Positions 7,381 to 15,107 of a stretch of DNA of 40,366 nt are shown in pieces (the stretch's first letter is position 1; each line of letters opens with the position of its first letter). The DNA lies in NCBI GenBank assembly GCA_021531615.1, contig JADYUE010000017.1, positions 1 to 40,366 of the forward strand, given 5' to 3'. Position numbers and translations under genes: made by a program. This DNA is from Fusobacterium varium. GTDB taxonomy: Bacteria; Fusobacteriota; Fusobacteriia; Fusobacteriales; Fusobacteriaceae. The notes beneath the pieces were generated by a model that saw only the letters and a list, made by a program, of their open reading frames with translations, was not told the DNA's origin and made no database searches.

Positions 7381-8334
7381 ATGAAAGAGGCAATAAATAA
7401 ACTTCGTGAAATGCCTGTGGCACTAACTGGACTTGCTTTAGGTATAGCTGGTGTGTCAGGAGCTTTAAGTAACTTTTTAGGGCAATTCCCTGTAATTATA
7501 GGAGATTTAATCTCATTATTCTTAGTTACTGTTATATTTATAAAGAATATTTTTCATTTTAATGTTTTAAAAGAGGAATTGAGCCATCCAACTCTTGGAA
7601 GCTTTATTCCTACTCTAGATATGACAGTTATGATTCTTGGTGGTTTTATAAGCAGCTATTCTCTTATTATTGGAAGAGCAATTTGGTTTTTAGCTATATT
7701 GGCTCATGTTATATTCTGTTCAATATTCTTCTACCATAGAATTAAAGATTTTCAAATGCATCACATTGTTCCTAGTTGGTTTGTTCCTCCTGTGGGAATT
7801 GTAGTTGCTTGTGTAGCTGGAGCAAATATGGGAGTTTCATCATTTACTCACTTAATATTTTATATAGGATTTGCTTTATACTTAATAATGTTACCATTTA
7901 TGTTATATAGAGTAATGTTTGTTCAACCTATTGATGAAAGTAGACTTCCAACATTTGCTATAATGGCAGCACCACCTAGTTTATGCCTTGCTGGATATTT
8001 AACAGTATTTAATACTCCTTCAGAGATTATTATCGGTATACTTCTACCATTAGCAGTATTTATGACACTACTTGTTTATTTATCATTCTTTAGAATATTA
8101 AAGATCAGTTTTAATCCTTCATATGCTTCATTAACATTCCCTCTAGCAATAGGATCTACTGCTCTTCTAAAATATTCTAACCATCTATATAACATTGGTA
8201 ACTCTTATGCAGAATTTTGGAGATATGCTGGTATAATATCTTCAACACTAGCATTTGTTATAATCTCAACAATTTTTATTAAAATGTTGATTTATATAAA
8301 AAAATATATAATATATAAAGAAAATAGCTTATAA
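7381..8334 (+). CDS. TDT/SLAC1-family transporter (TehA-like)
   Basis: A 317-residue integral membrane protein has about ten hydrophobic segments. It is related to the tellurite-resistance/dicarboxylate transporter (TDT, TehA, SLAC1 anion channel) family. Recognisable blocks are PVALTGLALGIAGVSGAL near the N terminus, a histidine-containing loop (HHIVPSWFVPPVGIVVACVA) near residues 121-140, and PTFAIMAAPPSLCLAGY near 195. These match the family pattern. It likely carries an anion across the inner membrane. It starts 16 nt after bcd with its own ribosome binding site (AAGGAG), so the two form an operon. A link to uptake or export of a short-chain carboxylate handled by Bcd is inference. Confidence 0.8.
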   Translation: MKEAINKLREMPVALTGLALGIAGVSGALSNFLGQFPVIIGDLISLFLVTVIFIKNIFHFNVLKEELSHPTLGSFIPTLDMTVMILGGFISSYSLIIGRAIWFLAILAHVIFCSIFFYHRIKDFQMHHIVPSWFVPPVGIVVACVAGANMGVSSFTHLIFYIGFALYLIMLPFMLYRVMFVQPIDESRLPTFAIMAAPPSLCLAGYLTVFNTPSEIIIGILLPLAVFMTLLVYLSFFRILKISFNPSYASLTFPLAIGSTALLKYSNHLYNIGNSYAEFWRYAGIISSTLAFVIISTIFIKMLIYIKKYIIYKENSL

Positions 8335-8339
8335 TCCTC

Positions 8340-8376
8340 AAAAAAAGGAATGAAATTAAAATTCATTCCTTTTTTT
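8340..8376. terminator. Bidirectional terminator between convergent genes
   Basis: AAAAAAAGGAATGAA pairs with TTCATTCCTTTTTTT around a 7-nt loop. T runs are present in both reading directions. It serves the transporter gene on the plus strand and the small secreted-protein gene on the minus strand. Confidence 0.85.
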
Positions 8377-8377
8377 C

Positions 8378-8710
8378 TTACCACCAATGGTGATGTCTTC
8401 CTATTCTATATCCACCATAACCAATTCCACCTATAATTACAGTATTAAGAAGGTTATCTCTATATCTTTCCCTCTTCTCCTTTTCAATAGCTAATTTTTT
8501 ATCAAATTCAAACTTTTCCCTTGCTAATTGTAGTTTTATCTCCTCTTTTGATGGAGTATTTGCTTTTATTTCCTTTTCTCTATTAGCTATAACAAGATTT
8601 TTATATTGATTATAATTTTCTATCTTCTTTTGAGCAGAAGTTTTCTCTTTGCCCTTTGCAAAAATTGAGATACTTAGTATTATAAATAAAACAAATATTT
8701 TCTTTTTCAT
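8378..8710 (-). CDS. Small secreted Lys/Glu-rich protein with Gly/His tail
   Basis: A 110-residue protein has a signal peptide (MKKKIFVLFIILSISIFA, cleavage expected near residue 18). Residues ~20-85 form a highly charged, probably coiled helical region. The C-terminal segment is unusual, rich in glycine and aromatic residues and ending GYRIGRHHHWW. I do not recognise the family. The ATG at 8710 is chosen because GAGGTG lies 6 nt upstream; the in-frame GTG at 8719 is inside that site. The His/Trp tail could bind metal or surfaces, but that is speculative. It is monocistronic and convergent with the TDT transporter gene. Confidence 0.65.
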   Translation of the reverse strand: MKKKIFVLFIILSISIFAKGKEKTSAQKKIENYNQYKNLVIANREKEIKANTPSKEEIKLQLAREKFEFDKKLAIEKEKRERYRDNLLNTVIIGGIGYGGYRIGRHHHWW

Positions 8711-8761
8711 CTCTATCACCTCGTTTAATTAAGTATACCATATAAAAAATTTCTCCTCAAT

Positions 8762-8805
8762 AAAAAAACTGCACCAATATCTTAAAACAAGATATCAGCA
8801 CAGTT
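8762..8805 (-). terminator. Intrinsic terminator after the FabG-like gene
   Basis: On the minus strand AACTGTGCTGATATCTT pairs imperfectly with AAGATATTGGTGCAGTT, followed by a run of seven T. It ends the short-chain dehydrogenase transcript. Confidence 0.8.
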
Positions 8806-8818
8806 AAATTTAATATTA

Positions 8819-9541
8819 CTAGATTACTAATCCTCCACCAACTTCAAGAACTTGTCCTGTGATGTAAGATGCTTCATCACTAGCTAAGAATAGTATTGCA
8901 TTTGCTACATCTTCAGCAGTTCCAAATCTTTTTAGAGGTGTTCTTTCCATCATTCCAGCAACTACACTTTCAGAAAGTACAGCTGTCATTGGACTTTCAA
9001 TAAATCCAGGTGCTACACAGTTAGCTCTGATAGCTCCTCTTCTAGCAAGTTCTTTTGACCAAGTTTTAGTCATAGAAATTACTCCACCTTTTGTTGCTGA
9101 GTAGTTTGTTTGAGCAAGGTTTCCATAGATTCCTACTACTGATGAAAGAGTTACTATTGATCCTTTTTTATTTTTTGACATAACTGGAGCAACAGCTTGA
9201 GTCATGTTAAATACTCCTTTTAGGTTTACATCTATAACTGCATCCCATTGTTCTTCAGTCATTCTTTGTAATAGAGCATCTTTTGTAATTCCAGCATTGT
9301 TAATAAGAATATCTATTCTTCCATACTCTGCTACTATTTTAGCTATAAATTCTTTTATAGCTGGTCTATCTGTTACATTTAAAATTTCATGTCTTACATT
9401 TGGTTGAGTGTATTCAGCTTCACCCATATCACAAGAGATTACCATTTCTGCTCCTTCAGCAGCAAATTTTTCAACAACGGCTCTTCCTATTCCTCTTGCA
9501 CTTCCTGTAACTAATGCTATTTTTCCTTTTAATCTATCCAC
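8819..9541 (-). CDS. fabG: 3-oxoacyl-ACP reductase-like short-chain dehydrogenase (FabG type)
   Basis: This 240-residue classical SDR has the cofactor motif TGSARGIG (12-19), NNAG (81-84), the catalytic S134, Y147 and K151 (YSATKGG), and the family ending GQVLEVGGGL. It most resembles FabG, which reduces 3-oxoacyl-ACP with NADPH in fatty-acid elongation, but many SDRs acting on acyl-CoA or other ketones look the same. It starts with GTG, preceded by AAGGAGG at the normal distance, and has a good promoter (9612-9640). It stands alone rather than inside a fab cluster, which leaves room for a different substrate such as an acetoacetyl-CoA reductase role. Confidence 0.8.
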   Translation of the reverse strand: MDRLKGKIALVTGSARGIGRAVVEKFAAEGAEMVISCDMGEAEYTQPNVRHEILNVTDRPAIKEFIAKIVAEYGRIDILINNAGITKDALLQRMTEEQWDAVIDVNLKGVFNMTQAVAPVMSKNKKGSIVTLSSVVGIYGNLAQTNYSATKGGVISMTKTWSKELARRGAIRANCVAPGFIESPMTAVLSESVVAGMMERTPLKRFGTAEDVANAILFLASDEASYITGQVLEVGGGLVI

Positions 9542-9611
9542 TATATTTTCCTCCTTAATTTCCTTTTTCCATCATATTAAAAAATTCAAATATTTTTTAA
9601 TACTTACATAA

Positions 9612-9640
9612 AGTATAATTTTTTTTTCATAAAAAGTCAA
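9612..9640 (-). promoter_or_regulatory. Promoter of the FabG-like gene
   Basis: On the minus strand, TTGACT (9635-9640) and TATACT (9612-9617) are spaced by 17 nt, about 70 nt upstream of the GTG start. Confidence 0.6.
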
Positions 9641-9741
9641 TAAGAACATTAGTTATAATACACTTCTATACCTATTTATTTATACTTTTCCCTATAAAAC
9701 ATCAGATTATCTTCTTTTATAAATTACACTAAATATATTTG

Positions 9742-9770
9742 TTGTATAGATGTTGGATTTATTGTAAAAT
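9742..9770 (+). promoter_or_regulatory. Promoter of the YwqK-like lipoprotein gene
   Basis: TTGTAT (9742-9747) and TAAAAT (9765-9770) are spaced by 17 nt and lie 35 nt upstream of the start codon. Confidence 0.5.
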
Positions 9771-9804
9771 ATATTTGATGTTTTATTAACGTGGAGGTTT
9801 GTAC

Positions 9805-10455
9805 ATGAAAATTCTTATATTACTTTTCTCTATTTTTATCATGGGATGTAGTAATGGCACTATAAAAAAGACATATTATAATAATGGAAAAATAGAATCT
9901 AAAATTCAATATAAAGATGGAAAAAAATCTGGTAAAATAGTAAACTATTTCCAAAATGGTAAACTAGCTGTTAAAGGTACATTTACTGATGATAAAAGAG
10001 ATAAAAAATGGACTTTTTACAATGAGAAAACAGGAAAAATTGATAGTATTGAGAACTATGTATTAGGAGTTTTACAGGGAGAGCAATTTTATTATCATGA
10101 AAATGGTAAGTTAAAAGTAAAAGGATATTATGAAAATGGAATTAGAAGTGGTTTCTGGGAAAAATATGATGATAAAGGTAACCTAGAAGTACAAAATATC
10201 TTTATTGATGGAGAAAATCTTATAGGTGTAGCCGTCTATCAAAAAAATTCTGTGCTTCTATGCAGGGGTAGTGTAGTTGATCAACTTCGCCAAGGTAAAT
10301 GGGAGTATTTCGATAGTAAAGGTAGATTGCTTTATACTGTAAACTATGAGAATGGGATTAGAAATGGAGAATGGGAAGCTTTTGAAAGAGATGGCTCCCT
10401 TTTAATGAGTGGAAAATATAGAGATGGAAAAATTATAGGAATTGATTTTGAATGA
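9805..10455 (+). CDS. YwqK-family MORN-like repeat lipoprotein
   Basis: A 216-residue protein has a lipoprotein signal (ILLFSIFIMGC) and then about seven tandem ~23-residue repeats of the MORN/YwqK type. Typical units are YYNNGKIESKIQYKDGKKSG, YFQNGKLAVKGTF, YHENGKLKVKGYYENGIRSG and NYENGIRNGEWEAF. Such proteins are abundant in Fusobacterium, and in databases some are called toxin-antitoxin YwqK-family antitoxins; that label is not evidence of an antitoxin role here. It is predicted to be membrane-anchored with a beta-repeat surface for protein or lipid contact. The ATG at 9805 follows GTGGAGG by 8 nt. It is monocistronic, with its own promoter and a strong hairpin after the stop. Confidence 0.75.
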   Translation: MKILILLFSIFIMGCSNGTIKKTYYNNGKIESKIQYKDGKKSGKIVNYFQNGKLAVKGTFTDDKRDKKWTFYNEKTGKIDSIENYVLGVLQGEQFYYHENGKLKVKGYYENGIRSGFWEKYDDKGNLEVQNIFIDGENLIGVAVYQKNSVLLCRGSVVDQLRQGKWEYFDSKGRLLYTVNYENGIRNGEWEAFERDGSLLMSGKYRDGKIIGIDFE

Positions 10456-10457
10456 GA

Positions 10458-10496
10458 AACAGTCTGTTATAAATTGATAATTTATAACAGACTGTT
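10458..10496. terminator. Strong hairpin between convergent genes
   Basis: A perfect 18-bp stem (AACAGTCTGTTATAAATT and its complement) with a 3-nt loop lies just after the YwqK-like gene and downstream of the TonB receptor gene on the other strand. T tracts are short, so it may act as a terminator or RNA 3'-end stabiliser in either direction. Confidence 0.65.
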
Positions 10497-10532
10497 CTTC
10501 TATATAAAGCTATCTAAAATTGTAATAGTTCT

Positions 10533-12710
10533 TTAAAACTTATATTCAAATCCTACATAGAAAGATCTTTCAGAAGCAGGATCATATACTTGAATACCAT
10601 TTTCTAAAGCTTCTTGATCAAAGTTTTGTCTGTTAAGAAGATTATTTATTCCCCCATAAATTTTTAATCCATTATCCATAGAATAATTTGCTGTTAAATC
10701 AAGAGTGATATAACTTCTTGCTTTATATTTATTTGCTCTGTCAAGATAATAACCATCTTTGTAGTTAAATGTTAAGATAGAATTTAGTTTATCTGTCCAT
10801 CTCACTCCAGCCCCTATATTAGCATTTAATTTTGAAGTATAAGGAACTTGATTTCCCTCAATAGAACTATCTTGATCATTTTCTGTAATTTCTGCATCAA
10901 CATATGAAATTCCTTCAAAGAAGAAAATTTTTCCAGAATCTTGACTTAAATTAAGTTCAATTCCTTTTCTTTGTGTTTCATCAAGATTATAGTAAGCCCA
11001 CTCATTTCCATGAGAAATTTCATCATAATAAATTTCTCCCTTTGTTCTTCCAATAAAAGCATTTAACTGAATTGCAGAACCCAAAATATAATCTTTCATA
11101 CCAATTTCAAAAGTTTGATTTGTTTCAGCATCCAGATCATTTATAGTGTATCCTGTTCCTGTAGATTTATTTTGAAATTCAGTAGGAGCAGGAGTTCTAA
11201 AGCTTTGTTCAGCTCTTACATAAATATTTCCTGTATCAGAATAAATATAGTTTACTGCAGCTTCATAGCTATCATTTATCATTGATTTCTTAACTTTACT
11301 TTGTTTTAATCCACCATCAATATAACCATTAACAATAGAAGTTCCAAAGTTTACATTACTAGGCATAACTTTATGATAATAATGAGTATTTTTTGTTGTA
11401 TCAAAACTTGTCCACTCTCTTCTTAACCCCTGCATAAATTCAAATTGACCAACTGTTGTTTTATTAAAAACATATGCTCCATGACTCTCTTTTTCACTAT
11501 CAAGATTATATACTTTATACATATCTAAGAAATTATCAAAATCTCTTTGAGATTTTTGAAGTTTATAATCGTATCCTAAAATTAAATAACTGTTATTTCC
11601 ATAATTGTATTTTAAAGATGGATTAATTTTAAATTTTTTCTCTGTAAAAGTTCCAATATAATCAGCATAATATGTTGCATATCCATCTAAACTATCAGAA
11701 TATATTGCTGTCATTTCTCTTTGATTAATATCATTTGTTGTCTTCTGCCAACTTGTTGTAAGATTAAAGTCTAAATTATTTGTAATTGTTCTTTTATAAC
11801 TTGCAGATATATCATCTCTTTTTATTTTACTTTTTGATAAAATATCATAAGAGTTATCTAATTTGCCACTAATTTTCATATCTCTTCCAGCAAGATTAAT
11901 TGTTCCATTTTCAGGAAGCTGATTTCCTGTTTTATCTACACCAGATTGATTATTGTCTGCTTTCCATTCATCTCTTGTTAATAGATCAGCTGTTTTAGCT
12001 TCTTTTTCATAATGTGCATATCTTATTGACAAATTTGACTTATCATCTATCTTTATTACTCCTGTTGCATCAATATTATAATTTTTATTTGCTTCATCAT
12101 CTCTATTTGTTTTGCTATTTTCAGCTTGATAATTTACAAGAAATGAAAGTCTATCATTTACTTTTGTAGCAGTTCCTGCTTTAAATATTTTTTCACTATT
12201 ACTTCCATATCTTGCACCAATATATGATTCATTTTTATCAATTGAATCCTTTGTTACAATATTGATAACTCCTCCATTAGCTCCATCTCCAAAAAGTACT
12301 CCATTTCCCCCTGGAAGAATCTCTATTTTTTCAATATTTGAAACAGGTATGCTATTTAAAGGTAATACTCCATGATTAATATCAATGGGATTTAAACTCA
12401 TTCCATCTACCATAACTTGAACAGTTCCCTTTGAATTAAGCCCACTTCCTCTCATTTCAATAGATTGTCCTATTGCATCATTTTTAATTGTAATAAGAGG
12501 TGAATTTTCTAAAATTTCATACACATCCTTATAGTTTTTTTCTTCTATCTCATTTTGAGTTATAACTTGAACATTTTTAGGGGTATTCTGTAAATTTTCC
12601 TCAAATCCATTGATAGATTCTACATATGTTTTACCAAGAGTTACTTCTGCTATATTTTCTGCATAAGTAGCTGCACTTATAATAAAAGCTAATAATAAAG
12701 TTCTTTTCAT
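10533..12710 (-). CDS. TonB-dependent outer-membrane receptor, probably for haem or a siderophore
   Basis: This 725-residue outer-membrane receptor has a signal peptide (cleavage near residue 17), a TonB-box-like AEVTLGK segment, an N-terminal plug domain (about 35-155, with RGSGLNSKGTVQVMVDGM and EILPGGNGVLFGDGANGG), and a 22-strand barrel ending in a C-terminal phenylalanine (YVGFEYKF). SFRTPAPTEFQN followed by NDLDAETNQTFEIG resembles the FRAP-NPDL region common to haem and siderophore receptors. A promoter faces it. It is divergent from a DUF454 gene and a HutW/HmuW-like anaerobilin synthase, suggesting haem or haemoprotein as ligand. The ligand is inferred from neighbours. Confidence 0.87.
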   Translation of the reverse strand: MKRTLLLAFIISAATYAENIAEVTLGKTYVESINGFEENLQNTPKNVQVITQNEIEEKNYKDVYEILENSPLITIKNDAIGQSIEMRGSGLNSKGTVQVMVDGMSLNPIDINHGVLPLNSIPVSNIEKIEILPGGNGVLFGDGANGGVINIVTKDSIDKNESYIGARYGSNSEKIFKAGTATKVNDRLSFLVNYQAENSKTNRDDEANKNYNIDATGVIKIDDKSNLSIRYAHYEKEAKTADLLTRDEWKADNNQSGVDKTGNQLPENGTINLAGRDMKISGKLDNSYDILSKSKIKRDDISASYKRTITNNLDFNLTTSWQKTTNDINQREMTAIYSDSLDGYATYYADYIGTFTEKKFKINPSLKYNYGNNSYLILGYDYKLQKSQRDFDNFLDMYKVYNLDSEKESHGAYVFNKTTVGQFEFMQGLRREWTSFDTTKNTHYYHKVMPSNVNFGTSIVNGYIDGGLKQSKVKKSMINDSYEAAVNYIYSDTGNIYVRAEQSFRTPAPTEFQNKSTGTGYTINDLDAETNQTFEIGMKDYILGSAIQLNAFIGRTKGEIYYDEISHGNEWAYYNLDETQRKGIELNLSQDSGKIFFFEGISYVDAEITENDQDSSIEGNQVPYTSKLNANIGAGVRWTDKLNSILTFNYKDGYYLDRANKYKARSYITLDLTANYSMDNGLKIYGGINNLLNRQNFDQEALENGIQVYDPASERSFYVGFEYKF

Positions 12711-12760
12711 AATTTTTTTCCTTTCTCCTATATAAATTCTTTTATTTTAAAAACATAATT

Positions 12761-12790
12761 TTTATATCATAATTTAATTTTGTTTGTCAA
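12761..12790 (-). promoter_or_regulatory. Promoter of the TonB receptor gene
   Basis: On the minus strand, TTGACA (12785-12790) and TATAAA (12761-12766) are spaced by 18 nt, about 50 nt before the start codon. The region between the two divergent promoters is a candidate site for an iron or haem regulator, but no clear Fur box is seen. Confidence 0.55.
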
Positions 12791-12817
12791 ATTATTTTTT
12801 TATAAAATTTTTTGTTA

Positions 12818-12846
12818 TTGACATAGATCGTTAGTTATAGTATTAT
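12818..12846 (+). promoter_or_regulatory. Promoter of the DUF454/radical SAM genes
   Basis: TTGACA (12818-12823) and TATTAT (12841-12846) are spaced by exactly 17 nt and lie 32 nt before the GTG start of the DUF454 gene. Confidence 0.65.
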
Positions 12847-12878
12847 TATTTTTGTAAAATAGTAGAGGAGAGATTATA

Positions 12879-13238
12879 GTGAAAAAAAATTTTTTTATAT
12901 TATCTGGAATAATATTTTTAATATTGGGAACTATAGGAATAGTGATCCCACTTCTTCCAACAACACCATTTTATTTATTAAGTGCTTATTTTTTTGGAAA
13001 ATCTTCAAAGAAATATTATAAGTTCTTAATGAACAATAGAGTATTTGGAAAATATATAAAAGATTATTATGAAAAAAAAGGAATAACTCTAAAGAATAAA
13101 GTGAATAGTATCATCTTTTTATCTTTAGGAATTAGTTGTTCTATATATAAAACACAAAATATTCATATGAAAATATTTTTATGTCTTGTTTTTATTTGTG
13201 TATGTTTTCATATTTTGAAACAGCCAACTTTAAAATAA
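12879..13238 (+). CDS. DUF454 (YbaN-like) small inner-membrane protein
   Basis: A 119-residue protein has an N-terminal membrane hairpin containing GTIGIVIPLLPTTPFYLLSA (residues ~17-36), the hallmark of the DUF454/YbaN family. A conserved YFFGKSSKKYY segment follows, then one or two further membrane segments near the C terminus. The start is GTG with GAGGAGAG upstream. Its biochemical role is unknown. DUF454 genes often sit next to haem-uptake genes, and here it lies between a TonB receptor and an anaerobilin-synthase-like gene, which supports a role in haem or iron handling. There is an 84-bp gap to the next gene, which has its own ribosome binding site. Confidence 0.82.
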   Translation: MKKNFFILSGIIFLILGTIGIVIPLLPTTPFYLLSAYFFGKSSKKYYKFLMNNRVFGKYIKDYYEKKGITLKNKVNSIIFLSLGISCSIYKTQNIHMKIFLCLVFICVCFHILKQPTLK

Positions 13239-13322
13239 TTTAAAGTTTAAAAATCTATTTTAATAACAGTTATTAAAAAATATACAAAATATTTTAATAA
13301 AAAATTATAAGGAGAACTAAAA

Positions 13323-14558
13323 ATGTTTAATATCAGATATAAATCACACCATGATGTAAAAAATATTATTGAAAAAAAGATGAAAAGGAAAGTAGTTACC
13401 CCTTTTACTTTTAATAGAGTTTTAAAGGAAAAACCTATCTATTCAGATAGTGGAATATATGTTCACACACCTTATTGTGATAAAATTTGTTCTTTTTGTA
13501 ATATGAATAGAAAGCAGATAGACAATAATCTTAATGATTATACAGAGTATCTTTGTAAAGAGTTTGAAAAATATGGGAAAAAAGAGTATATAAAAGAAAA
13601 AAATATATCTGTTATTTTTTTTGGTGGTGGAACTCCAACAATATATAAAGTGGATCAGCTTGAAAAAATTCTTTCTTCTCTAAGAAAAAATTTTAATATT
13701 GCTGATGATTGTGAATTTACCTTTGAAACAACTCTTCACAATCTTACTTGGGAAAAACTTGAAATTATGGAAAAATATGGAGTAAATAGAATAAGTATAG
13801 GTATTCAAACTTTTTCTGATAGAGGAAGAAAAATTTTAAATAGAACATATACAAAAGATCTTATTATAGAGAAATTAAAAGAAATAAAAAATAGATTTAA
13901 GGGACTTATTTGTATAGATATTATCTATAACTATCCTGGACAAACAGATGAAGAAATTATTGAAGATGCAAAAATTGCTTGTGAAATTGGAGTGGATAGC
14001 ATAAGTTTTTATTCTCTAATGATTCAAGATGGATCTCAAATTTCAAAGGATAGAGCAGAAAATAAAGTTATTTTTAAATATAATTTAGAAAGAGATAGGG
14101 AGCTTCATCATAAATTTTTGGAAATCACTCTTGAAAATGGATATTCAATACTTGAGCATACAAAAATTACTAAAGGAACTGATAAGTATAGATATATAAA
14201 AAATGTAAACTCTTTTTCTGATTTAATTCCAATAGGGATAGGAGCTGGAGGAAGAATTAAAGATTATGAACTTTTTCATCTAAATAAGATCATTACTTTT
14301 TATGCTTTTGACAATGAATTAAAATTAAATGTAAAAAAACTTTCAGGTATTCTTCAATATAAAAAAGTTGAGTTAGAAAAAATAAAAGAATATTCAGGAA
14401 AATCTTATGAAAATATTTTTAAGCTTATAAAAGAGTATGAAACACAAGGGCTAGTTACAATTAATAATAATCTAATGGAATATACAATAGATGGAGTTTT
14501 CTGGGGAAATAGTATTACTGCTTCCCTTGTAACACAAATAATAGATGATAATAAATAG
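13323..14558 (+). CDS. Radical SAM anaerobilin synthase-like protein (HutW/ChuW/HmuW family)
   Basis: This 411-residue HemN-like radical SAM protein has the 4Fe-4S cluster motif C52-x3-C56-x2-C59 (YCDKICSFC), the SAM-binding GGGTPT (101-106), the block RISIGIQTFSDRGRKILNRT near 160-179, and a HemN-type C-terminal domain (about 330-411). HutW/ChuW/HmuW enzymes open the haem ring without oxygen to release iron as linear tetrapyrroles (anaerobilin); true HemN and HemW relatives differ mainly in substrate. Position beside a TonB receptor and DUF454 gene favours haem breakdown over haem synthesis. The ribosome binding site is AAGGAGA. Substrate assignment is inference; the radical SAM core is certain. 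Confidence 0.82.
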   Translation: MFNIRYKSHHDVKNIIEKKMKRKVVTPFTFNRVLKEKPIYSDSGIYVHTPYCDKICSFCNMNRKQIDNNLNDYTEYLCKEFEKYGKKEYIKEKNISVIFFGGGTPTIYKVDQLEKILSSLRKNFNIADDCEFTFETTLHNLTWEKLEIMEKYGVNRISIGIQTFSDRGRKILNRTYTKDLIIEKLKEIKNRFKGLICIDIIYNYPGQTDEEIIEDAKIACEIGVDSISFYSLMIQDGSQISKDRAENKVIFKYNLERDRELHHKFLEITLENGYSILEHTKITKGTDKYRYIKNVNSFSDLIPIGIGAGGRIKDYELFHLNKIITFYAFDNELKLNVKKLSGILQYKKVELEKIKEYSGKSYENIFKLIKEYETQGLVTINNNLMEYTIDGVFWGNSITASLVTQIIDDNK

Positions 14559-14574
14559 GTTAGACATAAAAAAT

Positions 14575-14612
14575 TGCACCCTTTATCTTAGTTGCCTAAG
14601 ATTTTGGGTGCA
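14575..14612. terminator. Bidirectional terminator between convergent genes
   Basis: TGCACCC and ATCTTAG pair with CTAAGAT and GGGTGCA. On the minus strand the hairpin is followed by TTTTTT, and on the plus strand by TTATATTTTATTT. It separates the radical SAM gene from the GNAT gene. Confidence 0.82.
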
Positions 14613-14636
14613 TTATATTTTATTTAGAACTATTTT

Positions 14637-15092
14637 TTAAAGAAAATACTCCATCTCATTGTCTTTTTCTATAAAACCAAGAGACCTATATATATTTTTT
14701 CCTGCTTCACTAGAGTTTAGCCACAATCTTCTTATAGAGTTATTTTTTGAAAATTCCATAATCTCCTTTACAAGCTTCGTTGCTAACCCTTTTTTTCTGC
14801 TATTTAAGCTAGTGTAAACATTCAATATATACCCCTCTACTCCAACTGGATTTTCATAATAGGGGATTCTACAAAAAGTGCACATTGAAGCTACTGCAAC
14901 TATTTTTTCTTCAATCTCTATAAACCAACAATAGAGATCTTTCTTTATATGCTGAAGATAATACTGTTTAGTTTCCCAAATCAATTCCTCTATATTATCT
15001 TTCTCTTTTATCTCTCCAAGTTCTCTAAAAAGTTCCATTCTTAACTTTATAAAATCTTCTACGTTTTTTTCAGAACCTAAAACTACTTTCAT
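14637..15092 (-). CDS. GNAT-family N-acetyltransferase
   Basis: A 151-residue protein has the GNAT fold order: N-terminal strands and helices, a central strand (KIVAVASMCTF near 62-72), the acetyl-CoA pyrophosphate-binding motif in NSRKKGLATKLVKEIM (about residues 97-112), and a C-terminal IYRSLGFIEKDNEMEY ending typical of the family. It transfers an acetyl group from acetyl-CoA to an unknown amine. It begins 15 nt after the hydroxy-acid dehydrogenase gene on the same strand, so the two form an operon driven by the promoter at 16167-16196. No substrate can be inferred. Confidence 0.82.
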   Translation of the reverse strand: MKVVLGSEKNVEDFIKLRMELFRELGEIKEKDNIEELIWETKQYYLQHIKKDLYCWFIEIEEKIVAVASMCTFCRIPYYENPVGVEGYILNVYTSLNSRKKGLATKLVKEIMEFSKNNSIRRLWLNSSEAGKNIYRSLGFIEKDNEMEYFL

Positions 15093-15107
15093 AAAGTATT
15101 CCTTTCC

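Noticed and set aside
9204-9611. Plus-strand frames opposite the FabG-like gene
   Set aside because: Antisense shadows of a clear SDR gene.
9805-10455. Toxin-antitoxin module around the YwqK-like lipoprotein
   Set aside because: No toxin gene is adjacent; the antitoxin label for this repeat family is a database name and not supported here.
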